64,000 bases of DNA from JBCDKH01 sp964388485 (GTDB lineage: Bacteria > Planctomycetota > Phycisphaerae > Tepidisphaerales > Tepidisphaeraceae). Position 1 is the stretch's first letter, and each line of letters opens with the position of its first letter. The notes under the pieces were generated by a model. That model saw only the letters and a program-made list of their open reading frames with translations. It did not search any database and was not told where the DNA came from. A program made the translations under genes and the position numbers. The DNA lies in contig CAYMAS010000013.1 of assembly GCA_964388485.1 (NCBI GenBank), positions 17,230 to 81,229 of the forward strand, read 5' to 3'. This document shows positions 1 to 10,170 of this stretch, one piece after another.

Positions 1-1
1 C

Positions 2-139
2 ATCCACATCGGCCAAACCGCTATGGCCCTCGGCGGCAAGGCGGACTACTTCAGCCAAAACGTCTTCAACTACCCAACCCTCGCCGAGGCCTACCGCGTC
101 GCGGCCTTGAACGGGCTCAACAAGATCCGCAACATCTGA
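2..139 (+). CDS. sthA: Soluble NAD(P)+ transhydrogenase, C-terminal end (partial)
   Basis: Only the last 45 codons and the TGA stop lie in the window. The residues IHIGQTAMALGG followed by FNYPTLAEAYRVAALNGLN and the end KIRNI match the C-terminal dimerisation domain of the soluble (Si-specific) pyridine nucleotide transhydrogenase, a cytosolic flavoprotein that moves hydride between NADPH and NAD+. A related dihydrolipoamide-dehydrogenase-like enzyme is the main alternative, because only the tail is visible and the FAD and NAD(P) sites are outside the window. The FNYPTxAEAYRVAALNGLN stretch is what favours SthA. Confidence 0.75.
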   Translation: MHIGQTAMALGGKADYFSQNVFNYPTLAEAYRVAALNGLNKIRNI

Positions 140-170
140 TCTGGTGAGCCGCGGACCGTGGCTCCGTGAC

Positions 171-941
171 TCAAGTGCCTGAACCCGCTGCGCCGACAAG
201 CGCCTCGAAAATTCGCAGATGCCGCGACTCGTTCTCGACGGCCTGACGCTCCGGGTGCCACTGCACGCCGAGCCAGAACGGCCTGCTTGGATCTTCAATG
301 GCTTCGACCGTCTGATCCCCCGCCACCGCGGACGCAATCAGGCCACGCCCGACGGTGCCGACGGCCTGGTGGTGGCTCGTGTTGACGCTGAGAGCGACGA
401 CGCCGCAGGTGCGGGCCAGCAGGCTGTCGGGGCGGACGGCGATGTCGTGACGTTTGGCCCAGCCAGCGTCGCCGCGGGTGTGGTCCATGCCGCGGTGCAG
501 GTCCGGCAGGTGCTGAATAAGGCTGCCGCCGCGGACGAGGTTCATGACCTGCATGCCGAAGCAGATGCCGAGCGCCGGCATCCCCCGCTCCTGGGCCTGC
601 TCACACAGCCGTCGCTCGTGTCGTTCGCGGAGCGGGTCGACCTTGTTGCACGCGGGGTGCCACGACTCACCCCACGCCGCGGGATCGGGATCGTTGCCGC
701 CGGAAAGGAGCAGGCCGTCGACGAACGCCGGGAGCGTCGCGTCCTGCTTGAACGGCAACAGCACCGGCTCGCCGCCGGCGAGTGCGACGGCTTCCACTGC
801 GGCGTAGGAAAGCTCGTACCGAGACCGGCTGCGGTCGTGGTCGAGGGTGATGCCGATGACGGGGCGATGGTCGATGAAGGAACGTAGCCGGCTCAGGGCG
901 ATGTTGTGTCGCGGCAGAACGCTACTTGCAACTGATCCCAA
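171..941 (-). CDS. Gamma-glutamyl-GABA hydrolase-like class I glutamine amidotransferase (peptidase C26)
   Basis: A 256-residue cytosolic enzyme of the PuuD / peptidase C26 family, which hydrolyses gamma-glutamyl amide bonds, for example gamma-glutamyl-GABA in putrescine breakdown. The N-terminal PVIGITLDHDRSR strand is followed by LLLSGGNDPDP, the nucleophile elbow ALGICFGMQVMNL with the catalytic Cys, HHQAV, and GVQWHPE with the catalytic His and Glu. Length fits the family (about 250). The frame opens with a TTG preceded by AGGGGA, and no ATG precedes the first conserved strand, so TTG at 941 is used. It is divergent from the metallohydrolase at 962 with only 20 bases between starts. The exact substrate cannot be told; no putrescine genes are adjacent. 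Confidence 0.85.
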   Translation of the reverse strand: MGSVASSVLPRHNIALSRLRSFIDHRPVIGITLDHDRSRSRYELSYAAVEAVALAGGEPVLLPFKQDATLPAFVDGLLLSGGNDPDPAAWGESWHPACNKVDPLRERHERRLCEQAQERGMPALGICFGMQVMNLVRGGSLIQHLPDLHRGMDHTRGDAGWAKRHDIAVRPDSLLARTCGVVALSVNTSHHQAVGTVGRGLIASAVAGDQTVEAIEDPSRPFWLGVQWHPERQAVENESRHLRIFEALVGAAGSGT

Positions 942-961
942 CTTTCCCCTAACCTGCCGCC

Positions 962-1594
962 GTGGCTCAGATCGAACTGTCGGGTCATCGCCTCTGCTAC
1001 GACGTCACCCGGCACCCGCGGGCCAAACGGGCGACGGTGCGGGTCGATCCCGAAGGCGTTCGCGTCACCCTGCCGAAGCGGGCGACGCCGAGCGAGGCGG
1101 ACCGGGTGCTAAGGCGGCATGCGGCTTGGGTGTTGCGACAGGTCGAGGCCTCCAGACGCAACGCCGCGATGGCTCGGCGGGAATTGGGCATTGAGCCAGG
1201 CATCATGCTGCTGCGGGGCCAGCTCGTCGCTGAGCGGCCGGTGCCATGGCTGAAGAAGGAGGCCCGGAAGGACCTCATCGCCTCCGTCGAGCGCGCTCGA
1301 CCCGCGGCACGAAAGCAGGCGACGAAGGTGACGGTTCGCGACCAACGCACCCGCTGGGGCAGCTGCTCATCCCTCGGCACCTTGTCGTTCAATTGGCGGC
1401 TCGTGATGGCTCCGCCGGCGGTGCTGGATTATCTGGTCGTGCACGAGCTGGTGCACCTGGACGTGCCGAACCACTCGCAACAGTTTTGGCGGCAGGTGGA
1501 GCGGCATTGCCCGCGATACCGCGAGCACGAGGTGTGGCTCAAACGGTTTGGCGGCACGCTTTTGCGTTGGAAGCCAAGTGCCGGGCTTCCTTGA
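962..1594 (+). CDS. YgjP-type zinc metallohydrolase (DUF45/SprT-like)
   Basis: A 210-residue protein of the YgjP/DUF45 family of putative metal-dependent hydrolases. The N-terminal half is a basic beta-rich domain (RAKRATVRVDPEGVRVTLP). The C-terminal half has the family signature TRWGSCSSLGTLSFNWRL, then VVHELVHLDVPNHSQQFW, where HELVH and the following H form the zinc site, and the end CPRYREHEVWL. The start is a GTG at 962; no ATG is available before the first conserved strand. Substrate is unknown for the family; in other bacteria members sit near restriction genes or stand alone, as here. Confidence 0.85.
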   Translation: MAQIELSGHRLCYDVTRHPRAKRATVRVDPEGVRVTLPKRATPSEADRVLRRHAAWVLRQVEASRRNAAMARRELGIEPGIMLLRGQLVAERPVPWLKKEARKDLIASVERARPAARKQATKVTVRDQRTRWGSCSSLGTLSFNWRLVMAPPAVLDYLVVHELVHLDVPNHSQQFWRQVERHCPRYREHEVWLKRFGGTLLRWKPSAGLP

Positions 1595-1610
1595 GCCGCG
1601 GAAGAACCCG

Positions 1611-3491
<1,881 letters not shown>

Positions 3492-3516
3492 GGGCGGCGG
3501 AGGGTAGCGTGGCTGT

Positions 3517-4407
3517 ATGCCTGATGTCTGGTTCAACGGCGAGTTCCTGGATCGCAATGCCGCCCGCGTTGATGTCCGCGACGGCGGGTTCCTCCACGGC
3601 AGCGGGGTCTTCACGACGATGCGGGCCAGTGGCGGGCGGGTGTTGATGCTCGACGCGCACCTGGCGAGGCTGCGGCGGTCGTGTGAGGCGCTCTACGTGC
3701 CGCTGCCGTTCAAGGACAAGGAACTGGCTGTCGCGGCGGGCGGGCTGCTGGCCAGGAACGAGCTGGGTGAGGCGCGGCTGCGGCTGACGGTGACGCGGGG
3801 CATCAGCGAACGTGATCCCATCCACGGCGAGATCCACCGCCCCACGGTCCTGCTCACCGCTGGCGAGATGACGCCTTACCCCGGGGATTATCGCGACAAG
3901 GGCATGACCGTCGTGCTCAACAGCGAGCACAAGCTTAACCCCTACGATTTCCAGGCGGGCCACAAGACGCTCGACTACTTTGGCCGCTTCGCCGCATTAC
4001 GCGAGGCGGCGCGGCGCGGGGCGGGCGAGTCGCTGTGGTTCGACGTGCACAACTTCCTGCAGTGTGGCAGCGTCTGCAACGTCTTCATCGTCGAAGCGGG
4101 CACGATCGTGACGCCGCCGACGAATGACGATCTGAGGGACGAGGCGGTGAAACGGTCGACGCCGTACCCGAAGAGTTGCGTCCTGCCCGGCACGGTGCGG
4201 GCGTGGGTGATGGAGCAGGAGCGTGTGCAGCGGCTGCCGATCGATGTGAATCGATTGCTGGCGGCGGACGAGGTCTTCGTGACGAACTCGGCGATGGGCG
4301 TGCTGCCGGTGACGCGGCTGGAGCAGAAGCAGATCGCCGATGGCAAGCCAGGTGAGGTGACGCGTCGGCTGATGGCGACGTGGCAGGCGATGCTCGAGAC
4401 AGCTTGA
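3517..4407 (+). CDS. Class IV PLP aminotransferase (BCAT / aminodeoxychorismate lyase family)
   Basis: A 296-residue fold-type IV PLP enzyme, the family of branched-chain amino acid aminotransferase (IlvE), D-amino acid aminotransferase and 4-amino-4-deoxychorismate lyase (PabC). Seen: WFNGEF and DRGGFLHGSGVFTTMR-like N-terminus (DVRDGGFLHGSGVFTTMR), HLARLRRSCEAL, the probable PLP lysine in AGHKTLDYFGR, then SVCNVFIVEAGTIVTPP, LPGTVRAWV and EVFVTNSAMGVLPV. The pattern TNSxxGVxPV is common to PabC and BCAT, so substrate is uncertain. It is divergent from typA with 25 bases between start codons. No folate or branched-chain amino acid genes adjoin. Confidence 0.88.
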   Translation: MPDVWFNGEFLDRNAARVDVRDGGFLHGSGVFTTMRASGGRVLMLDAHLARLRRSCEALYVPLPFKDKELAVAAGGLLARNELGEARLRLTVTRGISERDPIHGEIHRPTVLLTAGEMTPYPGDYRDKGMTVVLNSEHKLNPYDFQAGHKTLDYFGRFAALREAARRGAGESLWFDVHNFLQCGSVCNVFIVEAGTIVTPPTNDDLRDEAVKRSTPYPKSCVLPGTVRAWVMEQERVQRLPIDVNRLLAADEVFVTNSAMGVLPVTRLEQKQIADGKPGEVTRRLMATWQAMLETA

Positions 4408-4438
4408 TCGGCTTCACGTTGTCGCGGACAATGCGGGC

Positions 4439-4537
4439 ATGGCCGTTCTCGCCCCACCACCGCCGACTGAGGTTGAAGAGCCTGCCGAGACGCTGCCGCC
4501 TCATCCGCCGGGTCGGACCGGATTTCTTCCACGCTAA
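4439..4537 (+). other. Short in-frame reading frame directly upstream of the Uma2 gene
   Basis: An ATG at 4439 opens 32 codons (MAVLAPPPPTEVEEPAET...) that end in TAA at 4535-4537, immediately followed in the same frame by the ATG of the Uma2 gene. Many Uma2 proteins begin with a short Pro-rich segment before the conserved core, so this may be the original N-terminus cut off by one stop codon, or a leader peptide, or chance. Nothing else supports translation. Confidence 0.3.
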
Positions 4538-5134
4538 ATGGATTTTGACGCGTTTGTTCGCGGCGACGGGTTGCCGCATGAGACGTTCGAGTATGTCGAC
4601 GGCTACGCGATCGAGTTTCCGATGATTCGTTACGAGCGCAATGATCTAGCCGACTGGATCATCGCACTTGGCCGCTTCGCGTTTCGCAGCTATGGCTTCT
4701 GCGGTTCCCAACCCTTCGGCATCCGCATGCCCCAAGGCAACGTTCGCCTTCCGGACGTCTTCTTTTGGTCCAAGGCACAGAATGAGCAGCGAAAGACACA
4801 CTATCTTGACGGCCCGGTCGACCTCGTGATCGAGATCGTCAGTCCGTCGACCCGCACGATCGATTACACGGATAAGTATGACGAATACCAAACCGCCGGT
4901 TGCCGAGAGTACTGGATACTCGATCCGAAAACTGGTCGGCACAGCTTCTTCGTCCTTGATGCCGAGACGAAGTCGTACCGGCCGCTCGCGACGGTGACGG
5001 ACGATGCCGATCGCGAGTTCATTCGTTCGACCACGGTGCCGGATCTTTGGTTCGATCTGAGTTGGTTCGCCGACCGCCCTGCGGAGCAAGACGTGGTCGC
5101 AACGTGGCAGGCGGCGAAGGGATCGGCGGCCTGA
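4538..5134 (+). CDS. Uma2-family PD-(D/E)XK-like protein (DUF820)
   Basis: A 198-residue member of the Uma2 (DUF820) family, proteins with a restriction-endonuclease-like fold that are expanded in planctomycetes and cyanobacteria and have no settled role. The core is complete: DFDAFVRGDG, FEYVDGYAIEFPM, the acidic residues in NVRLPDVFFW and DLVIEIVSPSTRTIDYTDKYDEYQTAGCREYWILDP. The glutamate-isoleucine-valine stretch and the following charged helix correspond to the nuclease-like active site. ATG at 4538 is used; the frame upstream is blocked by TAA. A second Uma2 gene lies at 37746-38408. Confidence 0.88.
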   Translation: MDFDAFVRGDGLPHETFEYVDGYAIEFPMIRYERNDLADWIIALGRFAFRSYGFCGSQPFGIRMPQGNVRLPDVFFWSKAQNEQRKTHYLDGPVDLVIEIVSPSTRTIDYTDKYDEYQTAGCREYWILDPKTGRHSFFVLDAETKSYRPLATVTDDADREFIRSTTVPDLWFDLSWFADRPAEQDVVATWQAAKGSAA

Positions 5135-5197
5135 CGACTCAAAATTTCCCCGCACCTCCTGTCTGCGGTACATTCGCCCGTCGATGAAAGGGGCACA

Positions 5198-5875
5198 TTG
5201 ACTGCGGAGTGGTTGCTGGGTTGGCAGAACCTGTTGTTTCTCGTGCCGCTGGGGCTGGCGCTGGCGTATCTTTTCGCTTACTCGCTCAGTGGCTGGACGT
5301 TCGGCGAGGCGGATGTCGACGTCGAGGCCGAACTTGACGCAAACGTGGAGCTCGATCTCGATGCAGACGCCGAAGTCGTCGCAGCGAAGCCGGACATCGA
5401 TGCCGACTCGGACGTCGACAACGCGCACGGCATCCTCACGCAGCTGACGTGGCTCGGCGTCGGCCGGGTGCCGCTGTCGATTGTCCTAATGGTCCTGTTC
5501 CTGACGTTCGGGCTGGTCGGGTTCGCGACGATGCAACTGCTCCGCGACAGTCTCGGCACGAACGGCATCTGGGTCGCCCTGCCGACAGCGGCCATCGTGT
5601 CGTTCGGCTTGACGAGTCTCGTCAGCCAGCTCATCGCCCGGTATATGCCGCTCAACGAGTCGAGTGCCGAGTCCCGCAGCAGCTACGTCGGCAAGCGTGG
5701 CACCGTCGTCTTCACCGTCTCGCCCACCGGCGGCACCATCACGATCCGCGACTCGGGCGGCGACTTGTACCAGTTGCCCGCCCGCTGCCGCCAAGGCACC
5801 ATCGCCCCCGGCACCGAAGTCATCCTCACGAACTACACCAACGGCCTGTTCCATGTCCGCCCTTCCGGCTTCTGA
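5198..5875 (+). CDS. yqiJ: YqiJ-like OB-fold membrane protein, partner of flotillin
   Basis: A 225-residue inner-membrane protein of the YqiJ/NfeD-like type. It has an N-terminal membrane segment (LLFLVPLGLALAYLFAYSL), an unusual acidic Asp/Val/Ala stretch (about residues 36-75), two further membrane segments (IVLMVLFLTFGLVGFATM and WVALPTAAIVSFGLTSLVSQL), and a C-terminal OB-fold-like beta domain (YVGKRGTVVFTVSPTGGTITI to GLFHVRPSGF). The start is TTG at 5198, preceded by GAAAGGGG. The gene is followed 47 bases later by a flotillin gene; this pairing is the well-known yqiJ-yqiK arrangement, where the small protein is thought to work with the flotillin in membrane microdomains. Confidence 0.85.
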   Translation: MTAEWLLGWQNLLFLVPLGLALAYLFAYSLSGWTFGEADVDVEAELDANVELDLDADAEVVAAKPDIDADSDVDNAHGILTQLTWLGVGRVPLSIVLMVLFLTFGLVGFATMQLLRDSLGTNGIWVALPTAAIVSFGLTSLVSQLIARYMPLNESSAESRSSYVGKRGTVVFTVSPTGGTITIRDSGGDLYQLPARCRQGTIAPGTEVILTNYTNGLFHVRPSGF

Positions 5876-5922
5876 ATCGGGCCACTCATCACTCGGTACT
5901 CTTTACTCGCTACTTCTGACTC

Positions 5923-7770
5923 ATGGTCTTCTTCGTCATGCTTCTCATCGGGGCCGCCTTGGCCATCGGCCCCTGGTTCGTGCCGGAGCTCGACGGCCTC
6001 ATCCAGACCGTTTTGAGCGTCATCGGCCTGCTCATCCTCATCGCCGCCGCCGTCGCGGCGGTCGTGACCAAGCTCTACAACAAGGCCAGCGCCAACATGG
6101 CCTTCGTCCGCACCGGCATGGGCGGAGCCCGCGTCGTCAAGGACGGCGGCACCATCGTCCTGCCCGTCGTGCACCAAGTCATCCCGGTCAGCCTCGAGAC
6201 GATGCGGCTCAACGTCGAACGCCGCGGGCCCCACGCGCTCATCACGAAGGACAACCTCCGCGTCGACCTGTCGGCCGAGTTCTACATCAAAGTGCAGGCC
6301 AACAGCGACGACATCCTCAATGCTTCACGCTCGCTCGGCGAACGCTCCGTCGAAGCCGGCAGCGTCAGTGAGCTTGTCCAGGAAAAGCTCGTCAGCGCTC
6401 TTCGCACCGTTGCCGCAACGCAGGAGCTCGTCGAGCTGCACAGCAAGCGCGACGAGTTCGCCGGCAAGGTCCAGCAGATTGTCACCACCGACCTCGCCAG
6501 CAACGGCCTGACCCTCGAGTCGGTCACCATCAGCGCGCTCGACCAGACCGACCCGAGCCAGCTCCAGGAGCGCAACGTCTTCGACGCCCAGGGCCTACGC
6601 AAAATCGCCGAGATCACCCAGCGGGCCAAGGTCCAGCGGAACGAGATCGAGCGGATGAGCGAGCAGGAGATCACGTCGCGGGACGTGGTGACGCGTAAGC
6701 AGGTGCTCGATTTGCAGCGGGATCAGGCCGAGTTCGAGGCAGAGCAGCGGATGAAGGTCGCCAACGTGCAGGCTGGCCGTAAGCGGGAGCAGGAAGAGTA
6801 TCGCATCGCTCAGGAGGAGGCCGTCAACCGCCGCGACATTGCCCGGCAGCAGGCGATCGAGGAGGCGGAAGTGCAACGCACGCTCGCCGTCGAGCGGGCG
6901 GAAGTGGCGAAGCGAGTGGCGCTCATCGAGAAGCTGCAGGAGCAGGAGACGAGCGAGGTGCTCAAGCAGCAGGCGATCGAAGTCGCCGAGCGTCGCCGCG
7001 AGGCCGCCATCGCCGAGCAGGAACAGGAACGTGCCGCCGCCCAGGCGCGTGCCCTCGAAGCCGAGGCAGAGAAGGAGGCCGCGCGTCAGCAGGTGCTGAC
7101 GGTCGAGGTCAAGAGCCAGGCTGATCGCGAGGCCGCCCAGAAGCTCATCGCCGCCCAGCAGGTGATCGACGAAAGCCGCATCCGCGAGCAGACCGAGGCC
7201 GAAGTCGACGCCTTCCGCATCATCAAGAAGGCCGACGCCGAGAAGCAGTCCGCCGAGGCCCAGGCCGACGCCAAGCTGCGACTCGCCCAAGCCGAAGCCG
7301 ATTCCGAACGCAAGCGGGCCGAGGGCGAGCGGGCGATCAAGAGCGTCGACGTGCAGATCGAACGGGAGCGCGTCGACGTCGAGAGAGAGCGCGTCGAAGT
7401 CGAGCGGCAGGAGCTGGCCAACCGCAGCGAGTTCGAGGAGGCGGCCCTCAACTTCGAGATCGACAAGCTCCGCATCGCCGCTGACAAGGACGTCCGCGTC
7501 GCCGCCGCCGAGTCTCTCGGGCAGATGCTGTCGAAGGCGAACATGCAGATCTTCGGCGATCCGGAGACGATGGCGAAGATGTCGAGCCGCTTCATGAGCG
7601 CCGCCACGATGGGCAATGCCGCCGACGGCTTCCTCAAGAGCCTGCCGCCCGAGGCCAAGCAGCTCGTTGATCGCATCCACGGCAAGCTCGCCGACGTCCT
7701 CGACGACGAGGAGAGCAAGCAAGACGAAACGGTCGCATCAGAGGGACCGACTCCAGATCGCCGCGTCTGA
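5923..7770 (+). CDS. yqiK: Flotillin-family membrane scaffold protein (YqiK-like)
   Basis: A 615-residue SPFH/flotillin protein. Residues 1-45 hold hydrophobic membrane segments (MVFFVMLLIGAALAIGPW and TVLSVIGLLILIAAAVAAVV). The SPFH domain follows (MAFVRTGMGGARVVKDGG to ISALDQTDPS), then a long Glu/Ala/Arg-rich coiled coil from about residue 230 to 520 and a flotillin C-terminal part with KANMQIFGDPETMAKM. Flotillins oligomerise at the inner face of the membrane and organise microdomains. It is the second gene of the yqiJ-yqiK pair. The spacer before it contains ACTCATCACTC, which resembles the arm of the palindromic element at 39099. Confidence 0.93.
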   Translation: MVFFVMLLIGAALAIGPWFVPELDGLIQTVLSVIGLLILIAAAVAAVVTKLYNKASANMAFVRTGMGGARVVKDGGTIVLPVVHQVIPVSLETMRLNVERRGPHALITKDNLRVDLSAEFYIKVQANSDDILNASRSLGERSVEAGSVSELVQEKLVSALRTVAATQELVELHSKRDEFAGKVQQIVTTDLASNGLTLESVTISALDQTDPSQLQERNVFDAQGLRKIAEITQRAKVQRNEIERMSEQEITSRDVVTRKQVLDLQRDQAEFEAEQRMKVANVQAGRKREQEEYRIAQEEAVNRRDIARQQAIEEAEVQRTLAVERAEVAKRVALIEKLQEQETSEVLKQQAIEVAERRREAAIAEQEQERAAAQARALEAEAEKEAARQQVLTVEVKSQADREAAQKLIAAQQVIDESRIREQTEAEVDAFRIIKKADAEKQSAEAQADAKLRLAQAEADSERKRAEGERAIKSVDVQIERERVDVERERVEVERQELANRSEFEEAALNFEIDKLRIAADKDVRVAAAESLGQMLSKANMQIFGDPETMAKMSSRFMSAATMGNAADGFLKSLPPEAKQLVDRIHGKLADVLDDEESKQDETVASEGPTPDRRV

Positions 7771-7783
7771 GATTCGTCGGTTT

Positions 7784-8257
7784 CTATAACGGGTCCTCAT
7801 CGAGCAGTTCCAGCGTCTCCTCACCGACGGGCGGCGCGTCGGGTTCGCTGAGTCGGAAGAGCGTCGTGTCCTCCTGCAGCTCGTAGCCGCGGGCGATGCG
7901 GAGAAACAGGGGGTAGAGCGGCTCTTCATCGCCGTCATCCATTTCCGCCAGCAACTCCTCGGGGGTCAGTTCCTTCTGCGAGCCGGCGGCACTGATGAAG
8001 ACGGGGTTTCCGGCGACGTCGACGAACTCCTGAAAGGCAAATTCGCCCGAGCTTTCGTCGCCGGGTCGGATCGGCGTGAGGATGCGATCGAACGCCTGCT
8101 TCTTTGCAAAAACGTCGAATAGGTAGGTGCCGGTCGGTCGCAGGGACATGAAGTAGCCGACGAACGGATCGATGGGCGGCGGCTCTGGAATCGCACCGCC
8201 GCGGCAACCCGGCAAGACGAGGCTGAGGGCGAGCAGGATCGGGGCGAGGCGACGCAT
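7784..8257 (-). CDS. Hypothetical small lipoprotein
   Basis: A 157-residue protein with a signal peptide and lipobox (MRRLAPILLALSLVLPGC, Cys at residue 18), so it should be lipid-anchored in the periplasm. The mature part has FVGYFMSLRPTGTYLFDVFAKK, GEFAFQEFVDVAGNPVFIS and an acidic C-terminus. I do not recognise a domain. The ATG at 8257 is chosen because it starts right at the signal peptide; the frame stays open to 8311 inside purC. It lies 10 bases downstream of purC on the same strand, so the two are probably co-transcribed. Confidence 0.7.
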   Translation of the reverse strand: MRRLAPILLALSLVLPGCRGGAIPEPPPIDPFVGYFMSLRPTGTYLFDVFAKKQAFDRILTPIRPGDESSGEFAFQEFVDVAGNPVFISAAGSQKELTPEELLAEMDDGDEEPLYPLFLRIARGYELQEDTTLFRLSEPDAPPVGEETLELLDEDPL

Positions 8258-8267
8258 TGCCCCGATG

Positions 8268-9143
8268 CTATGAGCCGGTGAGTCGCCGACGTGCTTCGAC
8301 ATAGCGATCACGCGTCGCCTCGACGATGTCGTGCGGCAACTCCGGCCCCGGTGGCTGACGGTCCCAATCGAGCGTCGCGAGGTAGTCGCGAACGAACTGC
8401 TTGTCGAACGACGGCGGAGAGAAACCGGGCTGCCAAGCGTCGGCGGGCCAGAACCGGCTGGAGTCCGGCGTCAAGACCTCGTCCGCCAGCACCGGCTGGC
8501 CCTCGTCGAGCCCGAACTCCAGCTTCGTGTCCGCCAGCAGAATGCCTTTCGTGGCGGCGAAGTCAGAGGCTTGCTCGAACAGGCGAAGCGTCTGATTTCG
8601 AAGCTGAGCCGCCAAGTCGCCGCCGATGGCATCGGCCATCTGTTCGAAACTGACGTTCTCGTCGTGCCCTTGATCCGCCTTCGTCGCGGGTGTGAAGATC
8701 GGCTCGGGCAGCTTCGAGCCGATCGTCAGCCCGGCCGGCAGGTCGATGCCGCAAACGCTCTGCGTCGCCTGATACTCCCGCCAGCCGCTGCCGGCGAGGT
8801 AGCCGCGGGCGACGCACTCGAACGGCACGATGTCGAGCTTGCGGACGATGGTCCCCCGGCCTCCGAGCCCGCTCATCATCGCCGTCACCTCTACCGGCAC
8901 CGGCTCGTCACTCAGGTGGTTCGGGACATCGCGGAAGTGGTCGAACCAGAAACGGCTGATCTGCGTCAGCAGCCGCCCCTTGCCGGGGATCGGCGTCGGA
9001 AGGATGACGTCGTACGCGCTGATCCGGTCCGTCGCCACCAGCAGCAGGTGCCCCGGCAGGTGCTCCTCGAGGTCGTAGACGTCGCGCACCTTGCCCCGTC
9101 GCACCGGCAGCGGCAGATTCGTCTGGCTGATGGCGTCGCTCAC
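8268..9143 (-). CDS. purC: Phosphoribosylaminoimidazole-succinocarboxamide synthase
   Basis: A 291-residue SAICAR synthetase, the purine pathway enzyme that joins aspartate to CAIR using ATP. Motifs: RRGKVRDVYDLEEHLLLVATDRISAYD (split here by family numbering as RRGKVRDVY and LLVATDRISAYDVILP), IPGKGRLLTQISRFWFDHF, ECVARGYLAGSGWREY with the ECVVRGY-like signature, and GILLADTKLEFGLDEG. Length matches the long form of PurC found in many bacteria and fungi. A lipoprotein gene follows closely. Confidence 0.96.
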   Translation of the reverse strand: MSDAISQTNLPLPVRRGKVRDVYDLEEHLPGHLLLVATDRISAYDVILPTPIPGKGRLLTQISRFWFDHFRDVPNHLSDEPVPVEVTAMMSGLGGRGTIVRKLDIVPFECVARGYLAGSGWREYQATQSVCGIDLPAGLTIGSKLPEPIFTPATKADQGHDENVSFEQMADAIGGDLAAQLRNQTLRLFEQASDFAATKGILLADTKLEFGLDEGQPVLADEVLTPDSSRFWPADAWQPGFSPPSFDKQFVRDYLATLDWDRQPPGPELPHDIVEATRDRYVEARRRLTGS

Positions 9144-9196
9144 GAGTCGAACCTAGGACGCTCGCCTCGCCGGTCGATCCTGCCGATATCCTGAAC

Positions 9197-10069
9197 GTGG
9201 ACCCCGAGGCCAAATGGTATCTGCTGAGTGTCCTGTTCGGCATCATCGAGGGCCTGACCGAGTTCCTGCCGGTCAGCAGCACCGCGCACCTGCGGCTCGT
9301 CAAGGAGCCGCTGGGGCTGCTGGAGGATCCGTATTGGAAGATGTACGACGTCGTCATCCAGCTCGGGGCGATTCTGGCTGTAGTCGTCTACTTCCGCAGC
9401 CGAATCAAGCAGTTCCTGCTCACGTTCCCCAAAGGTGAGGCCGGCAACAAGAACATCCTCACGCACCCCGTGTCGCTGGTGATGCTGTCGTTCGCCGTGA
9501 CGTGTGTCGTTATCCTGTCAGGGCTGACAGATGTCATCAAGGACAACCTCGAGTCGCTGACGGTCATCGGCGTCGCGTTGCTCGTGGGTGGAATCGTCAT
9601 GTGGGTGATCGATGCGAAGTTCGGCGAATCGGGAACGACGCGAGACGTCAGCGACGCCGGGCCGATGCAGGCGATTGTGATTGGCCTGAGTCAGGTGGTG
9701 GCGGCCGTCTTTCCCGGAGCGAGCCGGAGCATGTCGACCATCGCAGGCGGCCAGTTAGCGGGCATGACGCGGTCGACGGCTCTGGAATTTAGCTTCTTCC
9801 TCGCCATCCCGACGATGACCGGGGCCTTCGCGTACGACCTGCTCAAGACGCTGACCGCCGGTCCCGGCGAGCCCGGAGCCCTGACGCGTTCCCTAACCGG
9901 CACCGACTGGGGCGTTTTGGCGACGGGCTTCGTCGTCAGCTTCTTCGTCGCATGGGCGGTGATCGCCTGGTTCATGGCGTGGGTGAAGAAGCACGGCTTC
10001 GTGCCGTTTGCGATCTACCGGATCGTGTTGGGTTTGGCCGTGTTGGGCTACGTCGCTACAGGCGGCTGA
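9197..10069 (+). CDS. uppP: Undecaprenyl-diphosphatase
   Basis: A 290-residue polytopic membrane phosphatase (BacA/UppP) that recycles undecaprenyl diphosphate to the monophosphate carrier used for peptidoglycan and surface polysaccharides. The active-site motifs are present: IIEGLTEFLPVSSTAHL near residue 14 and VFPGASRSMSTIAGGQLAGM near residue 170. Some seven or eight hydrophobic segments are visible. The start is GTG at 9197, chosen because no ATG precedes the first motif. It is divergent from purC. Confidence 0.95.
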   Translation: MDPEAKWYLLSVLFGIIEGLTEFLPVSSTAHLRLVKEPLGLLEDPYWKMYDVVIQLGAILAVVVYFRSRIKQFLLTFPKGEAGNKNILTHPVSLVMLSFAVTCVVILSGLTDVIKDNLESLTVIGVALLVGGIVMWVIDAKFGESGTTRDVSDAGPMQAIVIGLSQVVAAVFPGASRSMSTIAGGQLAGMTRSTALEFSFFLAIPTMTGAFAYDLLKTLTAGPGEPGALTRSLTGTDWGVLATGFVVSFFVAWAVIAWFMAWVKKHGFVPFAIYRIVLGLAVLGYVATGG

Positions 10070-10170
10070 AGATTGCGGTGGCGGAGGATGCAATTCGGGG
10101 GGCATGGCGTAGACTGTCCGCGGCGGCCGGGATTTCGCGTTGAGTCGACCGCCGGAAGGGAAGGTGCGAG

